Assembly: GCA_018401755.1 (NCBI GenBank)
Contig: JAGYKJ010000006.1
Location: 248,001 to 312,000, forward strand
Origin: Litorivicinus sp.
GTDB taxonomy: Bacteria > Pseudomonadota > Gammaproteobacteria > Pseudomonadales > Litorivicinaceae
Reading direction: 5' to 3'
DNA length: 64,000 nucleotides
Below are positions 62,613 to 64,000 of this stretch, piece after piece. Within the stretch, counting starts at the first letter, position 1; every line of letters begins with the position of its first letter. Under the pieces are notes generated by a model that worked only from the letters and a program-made list of their open reading frames with translations, had not been told where the DNA came from and did not search any database. The translations under genes were made by a program, and so were the position numbers.

Positions 62613-63181
62613 CGGTCCCTAAGCGTCAAATACCAGTGTGGATCTTTTGCGCCACGATTTGCGTGAATTCTGATCATGTATTGGGGTCATCGTCTGTGGT
62701 TGATCCGCCACTATGCCAGAACAATCTGGGTGAAATGGTTTCGTTTGAGAGTCGGTCGTCCCAACAGGGCCGTTTCGCTGCTGGCATGGCGAATCGCGCC
62801 GCCGATGGGACACCCTTTGTGCTTCGCATGAACTATCAGGCAGCAAGTCCCGCATTTCAGAAGTTCATCGATCGCCATGAATGCGCGCACCATCAGACTG
62901 GCGATGTGGATCGCCCACATCCGCCACGCAACAGTCCAGCGCATCTGATGAATGAGAGCATTGCGGATTGCGTTGCGATTCTTCGGCTTCGCGAGGAGTG
63001 GGGTGGTGATCAATCAGAGTATCCCGAGGTTCTTACTGGACTCCGTGCTGCGATGACTACCGTTGGATTTCCAGAGGTCAGTTCGGACAGTCGGGTGCAG
63101 AATATGGAAAACTGCTATCTGAATTATGGGTCGGCTGAGGCATTCGTTGACGGCGTGTTGTCTGAGCGTGGGTTGCGATAG
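62609..63181 (+). CDS. Putative exported zinc metallopeptidase (HExxH)
   Basis: A 190-residue protein with a hydrophobic N-terminus (VWIFCATICV) and a core carrying HECAHHQTGD (HExxH, near residues 89-93) followed about 28 residues later by NESIADCVAI, the Glu-containing third-ligand segment of gluzincins. Five cysteines suggest disulfides. The start overlaps the stop of the TAXI-like gene. The family is not recognised, so substrate and activity are open. Confidence 0.6.
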   Translation: MTVPKRQIPVWIFCATICVNSDHVLGSSSVVDPPLCQNNLGEMVSFESRSSQQGRFAAGMANRAADGTPFVLRMNYQAASPAFQKFIDRHECAHHQTGDVDRPHPPRNSPAHLMNESIADCVAILRLREEWGGDQSEYPEVLTGLRAAMTTVGFPEVSSDSRVQNMENCYLNYGSAEAFVDGVLSERGLR

Positions 63182-63233
63182 TCAAAGCCCCTAGATCACT
63201 GCGCCCGCGCCGGGACCATAATAAACTGAGTAT

Positions 63234-63440
63234 CTATTGTTCGCGTTCCCATCCATTCAAAGGAAATCTATCCCAAATACATTGGCACAAAGACTTTATC
63301 TGCTGTTGCGAGGGATTGGATTTCTCTCCGAGAATAAATTCTGGCAGTGGCTGTGGACAACGGATCGACATTGGTTCGGCCCAGCTTGAGCTGCAAATTG
63401 AGACTAATATGAGTGGACTAAGTATTTGAAGAATCTTCAT
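63234..63440 (-). CDS. Possible small exported protein
   Basis: A 68-residue product with a signal peptide (MKILQILSPLILVSICSSSWA) and a short mature part with three cysteines (IRCPQP, SLCQCIW). GAGG lies before the ATG at 63440. Not recognised. It is the only minus-strand gene in this part of the array. Confidence 0.4.
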   Translation of the reverse strand: MKILQILSPLILVSICSSSWAEPMSIRCPQPLPEFILGEKSNPSQQQIKSLCQCIWDRFPLNGWEREQ

Positions 63441-63457
63441 CGGGAGCCTCAGCATCT

Positions 63458-63586
63458 GTTTTTGAAGTTGCAGGACAGATTTGGCTGTTCACTTTGTATT
63501 CCAAGGGCGAGGTATCTGATTTGACTCAATCAGATAAAAAATTGCTCAAGCAACGGCTCAAAAACGAAATAGGGAGTAGGCAATGA
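63458..63586 (+). pseudogene. 3' remnant of a RelE/HigB-type toxin gene
   Basis: The frame encodes VAGQIWLFTLYSKGEVSDLT followed by QSDKKLLKQRLKNEIGSRQ and a stop, the characteristic C-terminus of RelE-type toxins paired with NadS-like antitoxins. The 5' two-thirds of the gene is missing. Its stop overlaps the antitoxin ATG (ATGA), the normal order for such pairs. Confidence 0.75.
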
Positions 63587-63900
63587 AAAAGCGCGAATTG
63601 TTTGCAGAGTTGCAGGAAGGGCTCGATGCTCTGAGTGACTCGCGAACAGGGAAACAAACACTCCGTACTCATATTGTTGAGGATTATGTTGCGCCTATGG
63701 TGACAGCCGAGGAGCTTGTGAGCCTGCGTAATCGCTTGAACCTTTCTCGTCCGGTATTCGCGAATTATTTACGAACCAACCCGCGAACTCTTGAAAGTTG
63801 GGAGCAGGGCCGTACAAAGCCAAACGCGCAAGCAGCACTGCTAATCAGGCTTGTAGAAAGCTACCCCGACACAGTCGCACGACTCGCGTCTGTTTCATAA
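63583..63900 (+). CDS. NadS/HigA-type antitoxin (helix-turn-helix)
   Basis: A 105-residue antitoxin with an acidic helical N-terminus (ELFAELQEGLDALSDSR) and a C-terminal XRE HTH: LRNRLNLSRPVFANYLRTNP, then RTLESWEQGRTKPNAQAALL. GGGAG precedes the ATG. Only a remnant of its cognate toxin precedes it, so it now stands alone. It ends 11 bp before repeat copy E. Confidence 0.88.
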   Translation: MKKRELFAELQEGLDALSDSRTGKQTLRTHIVEDYVAPMVTAEELVSLRNRLNLSRPVFANYLRTNPRTLESWEQGRTKPNAQAALLIRLVESYPDTVARLASVS

Positions 63901-63911
63901 ATAAAAGGAGA

Positions 63912-63949
63912 TGGTGGCCAGAGAGGGAATCGAACCCCCGACACGAGGA
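63912..63949 (-). repeat. tRNA-Phe 3'-fragment repeat, copy E (short)
   Basis: Thirty-eight bp identical to the CCA-proximal part of the other copies, ending within the anticodon stem. The following bases (CTTAGATCAAATC) differ from all other copies and are not the 5' half of tRNA-Phe. It is either a separate integration boundary or a truncated copy. The window ends 51 bp further on. Confidence 0.8.
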
Positions 63950-64000
63950 CTTAGATCAAATCTACTGCATCCCTCCGCAGCATGCGCTTCCAAACATCGG

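Larger units (their letters stand above)
56766..63949. mobile_element. Array of tRNA-Phe 3'-fragment-delimited units carrying toxin-antitoxin modules
   Basis: Five copies of the 3' half of tRNA-Phe, all in minus orientation (56766, 58084, 59157, 60009, 63912), split about 7.2 kb into four units of about 1.3, 1.1, 0.85 and 3.9 kb. Units carry prlF-yhaV plus a higA remnant, parDE, higBA, and a cargo block ending with an antitoxin whose toxin is truncated. tRNA 3' halves are classic attachment cores of tyrosine recombinases, so serial integration or tandem duplication of small elements is the natural reading. No integrase and no complete tRNA-Phe lie in the window, so the elements seem non-autonomous or decayed. 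Confidence 0.7.

Noticed and set aside
56766-63949. Complete tRNA-Phe genes at the repeats
   Set aside because: Each copy stops at the anticodon loop or stem. The D-arm and 5' acceptor strand (GGCCAGA...) do not follow in any of the five places, so no functional tRNA gene is present.
56766-63949. CRISPR array or integron attC array
   Set aside because: Repeats are 0.85-3.9 kb apart with genes between them, so they are not CRISPR. The core is a tRNA 3' half, not an attC palindrome, and no IntI is visible.

Overview
The window reads as a gammaproteobacterial chromosome segment of moderate GC. The evidence is gene content and gene order: LPS core/lipid A genes (LpxL-type acyltransferase, HldE, GmhA, Kdo transferase WaaA), a hemCDXY block, trxA-rho with hemB beside it, and a HAD hydrolase-hslR-hslO-pckA-like-gshA run whose first four members follow the E. 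coli yrfG-hslR-hslO-pckA order. The exact genus cannot be read from the sequence. A marine Oceanospirillales-like organism is a guess.

From 1 to about 35.9 kb the window is dense core genome: LPS heptose/Kdo genes, argH, haem synthesis (hemC, D, X, Y, B), rho, trxA, a TVP38 membrane protein with a disulfide oxidoreductase, a ynjBCD-type ABC importer with a CDP-alcohol phosphotransferase, an FKBP isomerase, gshA, a strongly degenerate PEP carboxykinase, Hsp33/Hsp15, an S9 peptidase, MsrAB, Tpx, a ModE-like regulator, an ABC-F protein, TrmL, pirin and a PHP phosphoesterase.

From 36 to 49.5 kb the content is more specialised. A seven-bladed WD40/cytochrome c fusion is translationally coupled to a trypsin-like protease. 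Next comes a Tat-exported molybdenum hydroxylase of the PaoABC (periplasmic aldehyde oxidoreductase) type, followed by an unannotated 53-residue membrane protein, a cytochrome b, an unknown 125-residue protein, an XdhC chaperone, a fused molybdopterin-binding/MocA protein and a convergent SufU-like Fe-S scaffold. Together these look like a self-contained periplasmic oxidase with its own maturation factors and a membrane electron outlet. A glycosyltransferase follows.

From 49.5 to 56.7 kb there is an accessory stretch: a tandem-HTH regulator that seems to begin at a non-canonical codon, small membrane proteins, a FixL/FixJ-type two-component pair, a decayed XRE antitoxin, and a phosphonate-type ABC importer (phnD-C-E).

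From 56.77 kb to the end is the most unusual part. Five same-orientation copies of the 3' half of a tRNA-Phe gene (anticodon loop to CCA, 38 to 45 bp) occur; four of them carry a further 75-bp tail ending in a conserved GTGTGCTACAGAGTGTGC-like box. They divide the region into units, and the units carry toxin-antitoxin modules: prlF-yhaV plus a decayed higA, parDE, higBA, and an antitoxin whose toxin is truncated. The last unit also carries a secreted amidase, a TRAP-binding-protein-like fragment and a HExxH protein. No integrase and no complete tRNA-Phe gene lie in the window. The arrangement looks like serial insertion or tandem duplication of small non-autonomous elements at a tRNA-Phe attachment site, stabilised by addiction modules.
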